Part shown: positions 8,040 to 14,186 of the stretch, in pieces
Layout of the letters: every line of letters begins with the position of its first letter
Position numbering within the stretch: position 1 is the first letter of the stretch
Assembly: GCA_016204595.1 (NCBI GenBank)
Contig: JACQKJ010000071.1
Span: 1 to 20,379, forward strand
Length of the DNA: 20,379 bases
Reading direction: 5' to 3'
Source: Candidatus Komeilibacteria bacterium
GTDB lineage: Bacteria; Patescibacteriota; Patescibacteriia; UBA1558; 2-01-FULL-52-15
The notes under the pieces: generated by a model
What the model was told of the DNA's origin: nothing
Databases searched by the model: none
What the model saw: only the letters and a program-made list of their open reading frames with translations
Program-made: the position numbers and the translations under genes

Positions 8040-8789
8040 ATGACCGCCTTTTGGTCAAATGTATTCCTGGGGGTCATCCAAGGAGTCACCGAATGGCTGC
8101 CTATTTCAAGCTCAGGCCATCTGGCCTTGGGCGAGTATCTGATAGGATTCAGGCAGGACCTTGCCTATGACGTATTCTTGCATATCGGGAGCCTCGCGGT
8201 CATGCTCGCGTACTTTCGGCGGGATATTTTCAAGCTTTGCATTTCGCTTACGCATCGGGAGCGTCGCTCGGATCACCGTCTCATGGGATTCATCATTTTG
8301 GCAACGCTCATTACCATACCCATAGCGCTTCTGCTTGATCCAGTAGAACCCGCTCTTCGGCTACCGGCTTGGCTTGCGGCTGGCTTTGCCCTTAACGCGA
8401 TAGCGCTTGCGTTCACGAGGAATACGACGGGTGAAAGAGGTACCTTCGGTTGGGGCAGTGCCGCGTTCTTGGGCCTACTCCAGGGGATAGCGGTCGTACC
8501 CTCCGTATCACGCAGCGGACTTACCATCGGAGCGGCACTGCTTATGGGTATCCGTCCCGAAGATGCTTTCCGTTTTTCATTCCTTATGGCGATACCGTCA
8601 ATTGCCGGGGCTATCATATACAAGGTGAAGGATCTTGCGTGGAACCCGGAGTACCTCGTCGGTTTGTTCGCGACGGTTATCGCCGGATATGCGTCGCTAT
8701 GGCTGCTTGAAAAAATAGTTATGCGGGATCGTTTGCATTGGTTCTGGATATATAATGCGTTCCTTGCTATCGTACTTTTATATGCATGA
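8040..8789 (+). CDS. uppP: Undecaprenyl-diphosphatase (UppP/BacA)
   Basis: 249 residues, a little short for the family (about 260-280). It is an integral membrane enzyme that removes one phosphate from undecaprenyl pyrophosphate so that the lipid carrier can be reused for peptidoglycan and other envelope polymers. The two signature regions are present: QGVTEWLPISSSGHL (14-28) and SVSRSGLTIGAALLMG with IRPEDAFRFSFLMAIPSIAG after it. About seven hydrophobic segments can be seen. The usual PGVSRSG reads PSVSRSG. It is divergent from another phosphatase-type membrane gene and overlaps the next gene by 8 bases (ATGCATGA). It heads a three-gene envelope group with the nucleotidyltransferase and mltG. 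Confidence 0.96.
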   Translation: MTAFWSNVFLGVIQGVTEWLPISSSGHLALGEYLIGFRQDLAYDVFLHIGSLAVMLAYFRRDIFKLCISLTHRERRSDHRLMGFIILATLITIPIALLLDPVEPALRLPAWLAAGFALNAIALAFTRNTTGERGTFGWGSAAFLGLLQGIAVVPSVSRSGLTIGAALLMGIRPEDAFRFSFLMAIPSIAGAIIYKVKDLAWNPEYLVGLFATVIAGYASLWLLEKIVMRDRLHWFWIYNAFLAIVLLYA

Positions 8790-9624
8790 AGAATTCAAAG
8801 AATTGGCTGACACGTTCGGCACATACGCTCCCACGGCGCCGGATCTGACCGATGCAAAATGGCGTTCAGTGCTGCAGAAGATCCAGGTCGTGATGCCCGC
8901 AGGCGGGGAGAGCAAGCGGCTTCGAGGGGTGACGAAGCTGGGATATAATAAGATCTCTGCGCCGCTCCCGAACGGCGATACGCTCATCGAGCATAATATC
9001 AGGATGTATCGCGATGCGGGGCTACAAGAATTTATTTTGCTTGTCGGCCATGAAGCAGGATCGGTCGAGAAGTTGATAGGTAACGGGTCCAAGCTCGGTA
9101 TTCAGGTCCGTTTCAGTCATGATCCGGAAAAGCCCGTCGGCACGGGCGGTGCCGTTCGGCTCGCTCTCGATAGTGGCTTGATCGACACCACGAAGTATCT
9201 CATAACGCATAACGCCGGTGATATTTTTTTCGGATATCCGGGCAGTCTACCGCGCGATTTCGTCTCACACCACATTCATTTTGAAAAGCAGGGCAGTATC
9301 GCAACGGTGCTGACAGCGCCGATGAGCCTTATACAAGGATCAGGTCTCAAAATTAACAACGGGTTTGTGGAAAAGGTCATCTATGAACCATATGTGCCCG
9401 TTCCGTACCATACAGCGGCAACTGTTTTTTCACCCGCTAGTTACGCTTATTTCAAGCAGCTCTTCGTCCCCGGAGAGAAAATTGAGTTCGAGCGCTCCCT
9501 TTTTCCTGCTCTTGCAGCGGAGCACAAATTGACAGCCATGAAAGTCGATAATCAGTATTCGCTGCAGGTAAAGAACGAGAAGCAATGGGAGCAGTTGATG
9601 AATATGTTCGGCAAATCATCATAA
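8782..9624 (+). CDS. Sugar-phosphate nucleotidyltransferase-like protein
   Basis: 280 residues. About 33 N-terminal residues precede a GT-A type nucleotidyltransferase domain. The nucleotide-binding loop reads PAGGESKRL (39-47) followed by GYNK (54-57), GTGGA (120-124), and NAGDIFF (144-150) whose Asp would bind the metal. The family makes activated sugars (NDP-sugars) from sugar phosphates. The loop is GGESKRL rather than GGxGTRL, so the nucleotide and sugar cannot be named. An ATG at 8755 would add nine residues, but 8782 is preferred because it gives a compact 8-base overlap with uppP. With UppP and MltG on either side, a role in envelope polysaccharide or peptidoglycan precursor supply is a fair inference. 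Confidence 0.85.
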   Translation: MHEEFKELADTFGTYAPTAPDLTDAKWRSVLQKIQVVMPAGGESKRLRGVTKLGYNKISAPLPNGDTLIEHNIRMYRDAGLQEFILLVGHEAGSVEKLIGNGSKLGIQVRFSHDPEKPVGTGGAVRLALDSGLIDTTKYLITHNAGDIFFGYPGSLPRDFVSHHIHFEKQGSIATVLTAPMSLIQGSGLKINNGFVEKVIYEPYVPVPYHTAATVFSPASYAYFKQLFVPGEKIEFERSLFPALAAEHKLTAMKVDNQYSLQVKNEKQWEQLMNMFGKSS

Positions 9625-9628
9625 AACT

Positions 9629-10618
9629 ATGCGACGCTTATTTCTTTTTTGTTTGATCCTGGTCATGGGGAGCTTGGTTTGGTTCGTGGCACAATTCCGG
9701 GCTCCTGAGGCGGAGGGGCGCGATGTCACGTTCGAAGTCAGACCAGGGCAGGACGTCAGCACCATCAGTAAAAATCTCAAAGACGAAGGCCTTATCCGTA
9801 GTTCATTCGCGTTTGAAACATATATTTGGTTCAAGCGGCTCGAACAGAAAATGCAGGCGGGAACATACCGGCTCTCGACTGGCGATACCGTTCTCAAGCT
9901 TACGCGCATACTCAGTACCGGCGCGGACCGGGAGGCGGACAGGGTCACGCTTATCGAGGGATGGACACTCAAGCAATATCGGGCATATCTGGTCGACCGG
10001 GGCATGTCCGGGTCAGAATTTGATGACCTGACCCTGCATCCGAAACAATGGATAGAAACGTACCCGTTCATAGAGTCTCTCCCTTCGAATGTAGACCTTG
10101 AAGGGTATCTGTTCCCGGATACCTACGCGGTCGGCTCTGACCATGCGCTGCGGCCGTTGATCGTCAAAATGCTTGATACGTTCGATCGCCGAGTGGTAAA
10201 GGGATTGTCCGATGCGTTTGCACGGCAAGACAATTCGCTGCACGAGGTTATTACCATTGCCTCCATCCTCGAACGTGAAGTGCGCGATACTGCTGACCGC
10301 AAAAAAGTCGCGGATATTTTTTACCGCAGGCTCGAGGAAGGGATCGCGCTGCAGTCTGATGCAACCGTTGCTTACGCCACAGGAAGCAAACGGAGCCAGG
10401 CAACCTTGGAGGATTTGAAAATTGACTCTTTGTACAACACGTATAAATACCGGGGATTGCCGCCCGGTCCTATCGGCAATCCGGGGCTGGATGCGATCGA
10501 GGCAGCTTTAGAGCCGACACCAAACGAGTACTGGTATTTTTTGACCGATACCGACGGAGGAGTGCACTATGCAAAGACATTCGATGAGCATAAGCAGAAT
10601 AAGGTGAAGTATCTTTAA
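9629..10618 (+). CDS. mltG: Endolytic murein transglycosylase MltG (YceG-like)
   Basis: 329 residues. One N-terminal membrane helix (about 4-21) is followed by a LysM-like region (about 32-95: VTFEVRPGQDVSTISKNLKDEGLI) and the catalytic YceG domain. The catalytic motif ASILERE is at 211-217, with Glu215 as the likely acid. Then come LQSDATVAYA (241-250), YNTYKYRGLPPGPIGNPG (269-286) and the typical ending YWYFLTDTDGGVHYAKTFDEH. The family cleaves nascent glycan strands within the chain at the membrane's outer face, setting strand length during wall synthesis. It lies 4 bases after the nucleotidyltransferase gene and closes the uppP group. A GC-rich hairpin begins within its stop codon. The assignment is firm. 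Confidence 0.97.
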   Translation: MRRLFLFCLILVMGSLVWFVAQFRAPEAEGRDVTFEVRPGQDVSTISKNLKDEGLIRSSFAFETYIWFKRLEQKMQAGTYRLSTGDTVLKLTRILSTGADREADRVTLIEGWTLKQYRAYLVDRGMSGSEFDDLTLHPKQWIETYPFIESLPSNVDLEGYLFPDTYAVGSDHALRPLIVKMLDTFDRRVVKGLSDAFARQDNSLHEVITIASILEREVRDTADRKKVADIFYRRLEEGIALQSDATVAYATGSKRSQATLEDLKIDSLYNTYKYRGLPPGPIGNPGLDAIEAALEPTPNEYWYFLTDTDGGVHYAKTFDEHKQNKVKYL

Positions 10619-10745
10619 CGGGGTTGACCCCGTTAGAAGTCCCGCATGACAACTGCTTGTCGGGTAGGCTGTGTTCTGTATAAGAAATAGTGTCCCGTAT
10701 ATGAATTTTTGCACGGGACCTCTAACGGGGTTGACAGCGCTGTCT
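10617..10745. other. Structured segment with alternative stems behind mltG
   Basis: AACGGGG (10617-10623) pairs with CCCCGTT (10628-10634) around TTGA. The same CCCCGTTAGA (10628-10637) pairs perfectly over 10 bp with TCTAACGGGG at 10721-10730. That longer stem would enclose two further hairpins: a GACAA/TTGTC stem between CCC and GGG arms (about 10641-10666), and GTCCCGT/ACGGGAC (10692-10698 with 10713-10719). TAACGGGGTTGAC occurs twice exactly (10616-10628 and 10723-10735), and the palindrome GACAGCGCTGTC follows at 10733-10744. No gene is apparent. It may be the operon 3' untranslated region or a small RNA. Confidence 0.5.
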
Positions 10746-10849
10746 CTTTCAATTAAGCTCGTTTCAGTATGATATATGCAAGCGCAAAAACATTGAATAA
10801 TAACAACCGACCTCGCTGCCGGTAACTTTTGATTTTTGTCAGAATACCG

Positions 10850-10877
10850 CCGGCCGCGCAGCACGCGGCCGGTTTTT
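10850..10877 (+). terminator. Strong rho-independent terminator
   Basis: A perfect 9-bp GC stem (CCGGCCGCG at 10850-10858, CGCGGCCGG at 10864-10872) has a 5-base loop and is followed by TTTTT. It ends either the uppP-mltG transcript, with a 3' tail of about 230 bases, or a separate small RNA that might start after the TATGAT at 10768-10773. Confidence 0.9.
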
Positions 10878-10891
10878 CGTCACATGACCAG

Positions 10892-11037
10892 ATGATTGCT
10901 AGGTAGTTTCGCCCACGGGGCGACCGCCCTGCCCCTCGGTCTCGAGCTCGGGGTCGAGAGATGGGCGGCAAAGGTAGAACCCCGTACTAGACCTCGTAGG
11001 CTCGGTCAGTACGGGGCGGGGCGCTGCAGGTAAATGA
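10892..11037. other. GC-rich hairpin stretch upstream of the tRNA, with a partial tRNA-like copy
   Basis: ATGATTGCTAGGTAGTT (10892-10908) repeats, with two mismatches, the tRNA-Asn 5' end and its flank (11034-11050). After it come three stems: CGCCC/GGGCG around 10910-10922, CCGCCC/GGGCGG around 10924-10968, and CCCCGTACT (10980-10988) with AGTACGGGG (11008-11016), the last reinforced by GACC/GGTC inside. No ORF is credible and no known RNA family was recognised. Together with 10619-10891 this is a stretch of about 420 bases without a protein gene. Confidence 0.45.
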
Positions 11038-11038
11038 T

Positions 11039-11113
11039 TGCCGGGTAGTTGAGAGGTACAACGCCACACTGTTAATGTGGATACCGCTGGTTCGAATCCA
11101 GCCCCGGCAGCCA
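11039..11113 (+). tRNA. tRNA-Asn(GTT)
   Basis: A complete cloverleaf can be drawn. The acceptor is TGCCGGG (11039-11045) with CCCGGCA (11103-11109); the D stem is GTTG/CAAC; the anticodon stem is CCACA/TGTGG with loop CTGTTAA, giving anticodon GTT at 11071-11073. A five-base variable loop and the T arm GCTGG-TTCGAAT-CCAGC follow. The discriminator is G (11110), as expected for Asn, and CCA is encoded at 11111-11113. The D loop is short (7 bases). No terminator with a clear T-run follows, but two small hairpins lie at 11195-11224. Confidence 0.95.
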
Positions 11114-11194
11114 TTTGTATGTACGCACTGCCTGCCAAGAAGTGAACGAACGGAGTGAGGTCTACTACGGGGTTAACGTTGGTATTGGTGGTTC

Positions 11195-11224
11195 TCAGCC
11201 AAAGGCTGATCCGCCGCGGGCGGA
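11195..11224. other. Two adjacent hairpins downstream of the tRNA
   Basis: TCAGCC/GGCTGA (11195-11200 with 11204-11209, loop AAA) and TCCGCC/GGCGGA (11210-11215 with 11219-11224, loop GCG) are back to back. They could stop or process the tRNA transcript. No T-run follows, so this is tentative. Nothing else is recognisable between the tRNA and 11286. Confidence 0.4.
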
Positions 11225-11286
11225 GAGTCCCTCCCTCGGAGCCATCAAAACTCATATGTTTTTATTGATGATTTTTTTGTTTTCAG

Positions 11287-11335
11287 AAAAAGAAAAACGC
11301 CCGCCTTCACCTCCGAGTAGGAATAGAAGACGGGC
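11287..11335 (-). terminator. Rho-independent terminator of the minus-strand exported-protein gene
   Basis: Read on the minus strand, GCCCGTCTTC (11335-11326) pairs with GAAGGCGGGC (11308-11299), ten pairs including one G-U, with a 17-base loop. GTTTTTCTTTTT follows. It lies 44 bases beyond the stop of the 11380-11817 gene. Confidence 0.85.
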
Positions 11336-11379
11336 ATAAAGGACAACCCTGCTATAACTGCCTTGAAGCCTTCGGAGGG

Positions 11380-11817
11380 TTACCGTTTCACCTGAATGGT
11401 CAGGGTAGCCCCATCGTCCAGAATCACACTCGCTTTAGTTCTTTCGAACCGCGGCGGATTGTGCAGGACGGTAAAAGGAACGTGTTCAGGAACGTCAACC
11501 TGATCCTCGTTTGGCGAAACCACGATGGCATTCATGGCCATGGAGATCGTCCGCTGTAAATACCGATCGAGGGCAATCGCGACGGACGATCCTTGTTCAA
11601 CCACCAGAAGCGAACCCTCCAATGGATGCACGTAGACGCGACACTCCATCGAGCGGCTTTTGCCGCTGCTGTCGGTGATGGTCACAGTCGCTTGTGGAAC
11701 AAAGTTCAGAATCCCTCCGCTGCCTACGGCATGCACAGATGAAGTGAGCAGCGTGAGGACGACGAGAAACACGACAGCGCTGATAACAACGCCCAGATGT
11801 GATCTACAGAAACGCAT
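11380..11817 (-). CDS. Small exported protein, unknown function
   Basis: 145 residues. The N-terminus is a classical export signal: Arg/His-rich start, hydrophobic core (about residues 9-24) and SSVHA before a likely cleavage point after residue 30. If it is not cleaved it would be a membrane anchor. The remaining ~115 residues alternate short beta-type strands (ATVTITDSSGK, MECRVYVH, SLLVVEQG, KASVILDDGATLTIQVKR), suggesting an all-beta extracytoplasmic domain. There is no cysteine pair or catalytic motif, and I do not recognise the family. The start is supported by AAGGAG five to seven bases before the ATG. It lies 66 bases downstream of the 70-residue gene on the same strand and is closed by its own terminator. 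Confidence 0.8.
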   Translation of the reverse strand: MRFCRSHLGVVISAVVFLVVLTLLTSSVHAVGSGGILNFVPQATVTITDSSGKSRSMECRVYVHPLEGSLLVVEQGSSVAIALDRYLQRTISMAMNAIVVSPNEDQVDVPEHVPFTVLHNPPRFERTKASVILDDGATLTIQVKR

Positions 11818-11883
11818 TGTTTTCTCCTTGAAGAAGTAGGTTTGGAATTCGTACTCTGATACAGCCCGCCGATAGGGGTGTCG

Positions 11884-12096
11884 TCAGAATTGTGGGGGAC
11901 GATCCGTCAGATTACCTTCGGAATCAATGTGAAGCTTGGACAGTGCTTTGTCGATTTGTCCAATCTCGTGCTGAATGGCAGCCTCAAATGACTCGTGCCC
12001 GCCATTACGCACTTCTTGAAGCAGGCCCTCGAAACACGTCTGCACGAATTGCAACAGACCGTTCACCGCCTTTGGAGAAAAACCGCTTGGGGGCAT
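11884..12096 (-). CDS. Small soluble protein of 70 residues, unknown function
   Basis: The sequence is largely helical (about residues 9-55) and acidic, with a C-terminal tail HIDSEGNLTDRPPQF. There is no membrane segment, cysteine motif or known domain. The reading frame is supported by AGAGGA shortly before the ATG, and by a TATACT box on the same strand (12151 to 12146), about 50 bases upstream. It is the first gene of a probable two-gene transcript with the exported protein gene. A partner role to that protein is possible but unproven. Being short, it could still be a chance ORF; the promoter and ribosome-binding site argue against that. Confidence 0.6.
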   Translation of the reverse strand: MPPSGFSPKAVNGLLQFVQTCFEGLLQEVRNGGHESFEAAIQHEIGQIDKALSKLHIDSEGNLTDRPPQF

Positions 12097-12145
12097 ATTG
12101 TCCTCTTTTCAATGAGCATCTGGCCCCATGCCAGAGTACCTCAGA

Positions 12146-12151
12146 AGTATA
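12146..12151 (-). promoter_or_regulatory. -10 box for the 70-residue/exported-protein genes
   Basis: TATACT on the minus strand lies 49 bases before the ATG at 12096. The -35 candidate TTACCG (12175 to 12170, 18-bp spacer) is weak. It matches the -10 hexamer used elsewhere in the window. Confidence 0.5.
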
Positions 12152-12242
12152 GTCGGGAATTTAAAAATGCGGTAATAAAATGCAGGTACATAATTACGAT
12201 GTAAAAAAATAAGCCAACACAGGGTCTTTTTTTTGCAATCAC

Positions 12243-12264
12243 TGTTGTCCGGTTTCTGACAACA
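12243..12264 (-). terminator. Small hairpin after the TrmB-like gene
   Basis: TGTTGTC (12243-12249) and GACAACA (12258-12264) form a 7-bp stem with an 8-base loop, directly after the TrmB-like stop at 12268. There is no T-run on the minus strand, so termination is only suggested. The rest of 12097-12267 is AT-rich with a T-run at 12227-12234 and no credible gene. Confidence 0.35.
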
Positions 12265-12267
12265 AAC

Positions 12268-13044
12268 CTACTCGAATGGCTTCGCTAATGGCCAAAGCGA
12301 ATCAAAAATGATGCGATATGACTGCGCCAGTACTGGGCTTTCTAACCAGATGGCGAGTTCATCCTCATAAGAAATAATCAAAACTGTCTTGCCAAAAATA
12401 TCAATGTTAACTTTGAGCGGGAAGTTGACCAGATAACGCGTTTCCATGTGATGCCGGAGCATAAACCGTGCGAACTCACGAGCTGCATCGGAATTATGCA
12501 CAAGTATTTTTCCATATGAGTTTTGCTCTGAGAAACGTTTATTCCATCGCTTCCAATACGACGCGGAAAAATATTCATACGCATAATCAAGCAGGCCGCC
12601 GAAGTACCGACCCTCAATATTTTTACTGGCGCTAAGCTCGTCATTATACGCTTGGCCAATTCGCTCCAAACCTTCATAATATTTCGTTATTATACGCTTA
12701 GGGGACGGCAACTGCATATCTGCCAACCTAGGAATTGCGGCTTGAATTTTTGCAGCCGTCTCTTCCAACTCTTTTCTGCGTTCCCCGACAAGTTTCAGAA
12801 GTTTGTCAGGGTTAGCTGGTATATACTTTCGGCGTTGCTTACGAGTAATGTCGTATAAACCTAAATCAACCAGCTGCTCTGCCCCTTGGTATATTTGTTG
12901 ACGGTTTATTTTAGTCAAATGGGACAGCTCCAAAACTGAAAGAATGCCGTGCCGAAGTGATGCCAGGTATAACTCGACCTGGACTGGTGTCAGGCCAAGT
13001 TCTTGCAGCAACCCCTTGAGTTCTATTTTCGGTCTAGCAGCCAT
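12268..13044 (-). CDS. TrmB-family transcriptional regulator
   Basis: 258 residues. The N-terminal winged helix (about 8-75) has the TrmB pattern LGLTPVQVELYLASLRHGILSVLELSHLTKINRQQIY, then LVDLGLYDITRKQRRKYIPANP as the wing. A helical linker (about 80-110, LLKLVGERRKELEETAAKIQAAIPRL) leads to a C-terminal domain (about 115-258) that resembles the TrmB effector or dimer region and includes YFGGLLDYAYEYFSASYWKRW. TrmB proteins bind palindromic operators and often sense sugars; no ligand can be named here. The start is supported by TATAAT (13058 to 13053) ending 8 bases before the ATG, with no Shine-Dalgarno sequence. The gene diverges from a zinc-ribbon gene, and an 11-bp inverted repeat lies in the shared region. 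Confidence 0.88.
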   Translation of the reverse strand: MAARPKIELKGLLQELGLTPVQVELYLASLRHGILSVLELSHLTKINRQQIYQGAEQLVDLGLYDITRKQRRKYIPANPDKLLKLVGERRKELEETAAKIQAAIPRLADMQLPSPKRIITKYYEGLERIGQAYNDELSASKNIEGRYFGGLLDYAYEYFSASYWKRWNKRFSEQNSYGKILVHNSDAAREFARFMLRHHMETRYLVNFPLKVNIDIFGKTVLIISYEDELAIWLESPVLAQSYRIIFDSLWPLAKPFE

Positions 13045-13052
13045 TTATCAGT

Positions 13053-13058
13053 ATTATA
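13053..13058 (-). promoter_or_regulatory. -10 box of the TrmB-like gene (near-leaderless)
   Basis: A perfect TATAAT on the minus strand has 8 bases between its end and the ATG at 13044, so the mRNA would begin almost at the start codon. A TTGCTC (13081 to 13076) lies 17 bp further upstream as a possible -35. Confidence 0.6.
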
Positions 13059-13173
13059 AATCAAAAGGGCTACTCGAGCAATTATGCAGCAGGTCTCAAG
13101 TCATGTGTAGAAACACAGTCCCTCTTTACCGCCTCGGATCGCGATCCTAACATCGTTTATGACTCGGACCTAT

Positions 13174-13205
13174 CAAAAGTTCCTGTGAGATCAGAGGAAC
13201 TTTTG
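13174..13205. promoter_or_regulatory. 11-bp inverted repeat, candidate operator
   Basis: CAAAAGTTCCT (13174-13184) and AGGAACTTTTG (13195-13205) are perfect inverted arms with a 10-base gap, so their centres lie about two helical turns apart. The repeat covers the -35 position of the plus-strand promoter at 13214-13219, between the TrmB-like gene and the zinc-ribbon gene. Confidence 0.55.
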
Positions 13206-13213
13206 TCATATGA

Positions 13214-13219
13214 TATACT
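13214..13219 (+). promoter_or_regulatory. Extended -10 of the zinc-ribbon gene (leaderless)
   Basis: TGA then TATACT, with only 6 bases to the ATG at 13226, so transcription would start at or next to the start codon. No good -35 is present, and the inverted repeat occupies that position. Confidence 0.6.
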
Positions 13220-13225
13220 ATAGGC

Positions 13226-13438
13226 ATGTCCGATACAAAAATTGAAGCGAGAGCGACCTTGACCTGCCCCATGTGCGGCTTCAAGAAAGAAGAAGAAATG
13301 CCCACGAATGCATGCGTATATTTCTACAAATGTTCGAACTGTAATACGATGATTAAGCCAAAGGAGAAAGAATGCTGTGTATTCTGTTCGTACGCTGATA
13401 GGAAGTGTCCTATCAAACAGCAGGAGCAAATGTTATAG
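13226..13438 (+). CDS. Small cysteine-rich zinc-ribbon protein
   Basis: 70 residues with nine cysteines (14, 17, 30, 36, 39, 50, 51, 54, 61). CPMC (14-17) and CSNC (36-39) form a likely zinc ribbon, and the C-terminal CCVFCSYADRKCP matches a small conserved family (typical ending GDCCVFCSYG..CPP) that I recall as common near metal or mercury transport genes. That association is from memory and cannot be tested here, since no metal transporter is adjacent. A role in metal handling or protein/nucleic-acid binding is inferred. The gene has its own extended -10 with no leader, and an inverted repeat upstream suggests regulation, possibly by the divergent TrmB-like protein. Confidence 0.85.
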   Translation: MSDTKIEARATLTCPMCGFKKEEEMPTNACVYFYKCSNCNTMIKPKEKECCVFCSYADRKCPIKQQEQML

Positions 13439-13454
13439 TGGGCTGATGGCGGGG

Positions 13455-13482
13455 TTGACTTAATCCACAGCCCTGCTATACT
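13455..13482 (+). promoter_or_regulatory. Promoter of the rplJ-rplL operon
   Basis: TTGACT (13455-13460), a 16-bp spacer and an extended -10 TGC-TATACT (hexamer 13477-13482). This is one of the two best two-box promoters in the window. The expected start near 13489 begins just before the L10 leader fold. Confidence 0.8.
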
Positions 13483-13488
13483 CCTTTT

Positions 13489-13601
13489 CGTACATCCGAA
13501 GACAGCAGGTGTCCCGCCAAAGGGACTTAATCTCCTGCCCAGGACAAACCTCTGAGTCTGCGGATTTGCGTAGACTTATTTTATTTATAACGCATGGCGC
13601 T
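13489..13601 (+). ncRNA. Ribosomal protein L10 leader (autoregulatory)
   Basis: The conserved leader fold can be drawn. The outer stem is ATCCG (13494-13498) with CGGAT (13561-13565), continued by AGAC (13500-13503) with GTCT (13556-13559). Inside are GCAGG (13505-13509) with CCTGC (13534-13538) and a tip hairpin GTCCC/GGGAC (13511-13515 with 13522-13526). The sequence CCGAAGACAGCAGG ... CCTGCCCAGG is the hallmark of L10 leaders. In known systems L10, alone or with L7/L12, binds this RNA and represses its own operon. Confidence 0.9.
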
Positions 13602-14129
13602 ATGGCTAAAGCACGACTGCGAAAAGAGGAGGAAATTAAAGGAATTCTAGATAAGCTTACGAAGAGCAAAGCGGTCGTTTTTGCGACTCAGAAAGGGGTG
13701 ACGGTGCATGATATGGAAGCACTGCGCCGTGATCTTCGCAAAGAGGATGCAGAGCTTACGACCATCAAAAAAACACTGTTGAAGCGCGTGATGGCCGAGA
13801 AAGGGATACAGGCTGATGTTTCAGCTTTTGATGGTACCGTAGGTCTTGCATTTTCGTATGGTGATGAAGTAGCTGCTGCCCGGCTTGTCGCGGCATTTGC
13901 AAAACAGCATGAAGGAGTGGCCATAGCAGGCGGCATTCTGGAGAACAGCGCCGTCAGCTCCGAGATCATGAAAGCGCTTGCATCACTTCCCGGCAAGCAG
14001 GAGCTCCGAGCGGGCGTCGTGCGGGCACTGCAGGGTCCTCTCAGGGGTTTTGCAGGCGTACTTGCGGGTAATCTCCGCTCGCTCGTATATGTATTGAATG
14101 CGATCAAAGGATCGAAACCAAGCAATTAA
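13602..14129 (+). CDS. rplJ: 50S ribosomal protein L10
   Basis: 175 residues, normal length. It forms the base of the ribosomal stalk, binding 23S rRNA through its N-terminal domain and L7/L12 dimers through its C-terminal helix. Visible features: start MAKARLRKEEEIKGILDKL, the strand SKAVVFATQKGVTV, IKKTLLKRVM, the GGILENSAVS region, LASLPGKQELRAGVVRALQGPLRGFAGVLAGNLRSLVYVLNAI, and a short tail. An open frame reaches further upstream to 13509, but that part is the L10 leader RNA, so ATG 13602 is chosen. No clear Shine-Dalgarno sequence precedes it. rplL follows after 57 bases containing two small hairpins (14138-14154 and 14154-14168). Confidence 0.97.
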   Translation: MAKARLRKEEEIKGILDKLTKSKAVVFATQKGVTVHDMEALRRDLRKEDAELTTIKKTLLKRVMAEKGIQADVSAFDGTVGLAFSYGDEVAAARLVAAFAKQHEGVAIAGGILENSAVSSEIMKALASLPGKQELRAGVVRALQGPLRGFAGVLAGNLRSLVYVLNAIKGSKPSN

Positions 14130-14137
14130 TTAACATC

Positions 14138-14168
14138 ACCGCCCATAGGGTGGTCGCCCTTTGGGCGA
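14138..14168 (+). other. Two small hairpins between rplJ and rplL
   Basis: ACCGCCC-ATA-GGGTGGT (14138-14154, with one G-T pair) and TCGCCC-TTT-GGGCGA (14154-14168) abut each other and end 18 bases before the rplL start. They may influence how much L7/L12 is made relative to L10, or be an RNA processing site. No T-run follows, so they are not a terminator. Confidence 0.45.
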
Positions 14169-14186
14169 AGTTATAAGTCAAAAAAT

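Noticed and set aside
8755..8781. Earlier start of the nucleotidyltransferase at 8755
   Set aside because: It would extend the overlap with uppP to 35 bases; 8782 gives a typical short overlap. It cannot be fully excluded.
10731..10877. tmRNA (GGGGTTGAC start and a CTCGCTGCC stretch at about 10812)
   Set aside because: No T-arm TTCGA or tRNA-like 3' half precedes the terminator, and the candidate tag frame does not end directly after LAA.
10880..11038. RNase P RNA or SRP RNA in the GC-rich hairpin region
   Set aside because: Conserved cores of those RNAs were looked for on both strands and not seen.
10899..11255. Minus-strand ORF whose product includes GFEPAVSTLTVWRC
   Set aside because: It is the antisense translation of the tRNA-Asn gene; this kind of peptide is a known artefact of reading through tRNA genes.
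13509..13601. N-terminal extension of L10 from 13509
   Set aside because: This stretch folds as the L10 leader RNA, and the L10 family begins at MAKARL (13602).
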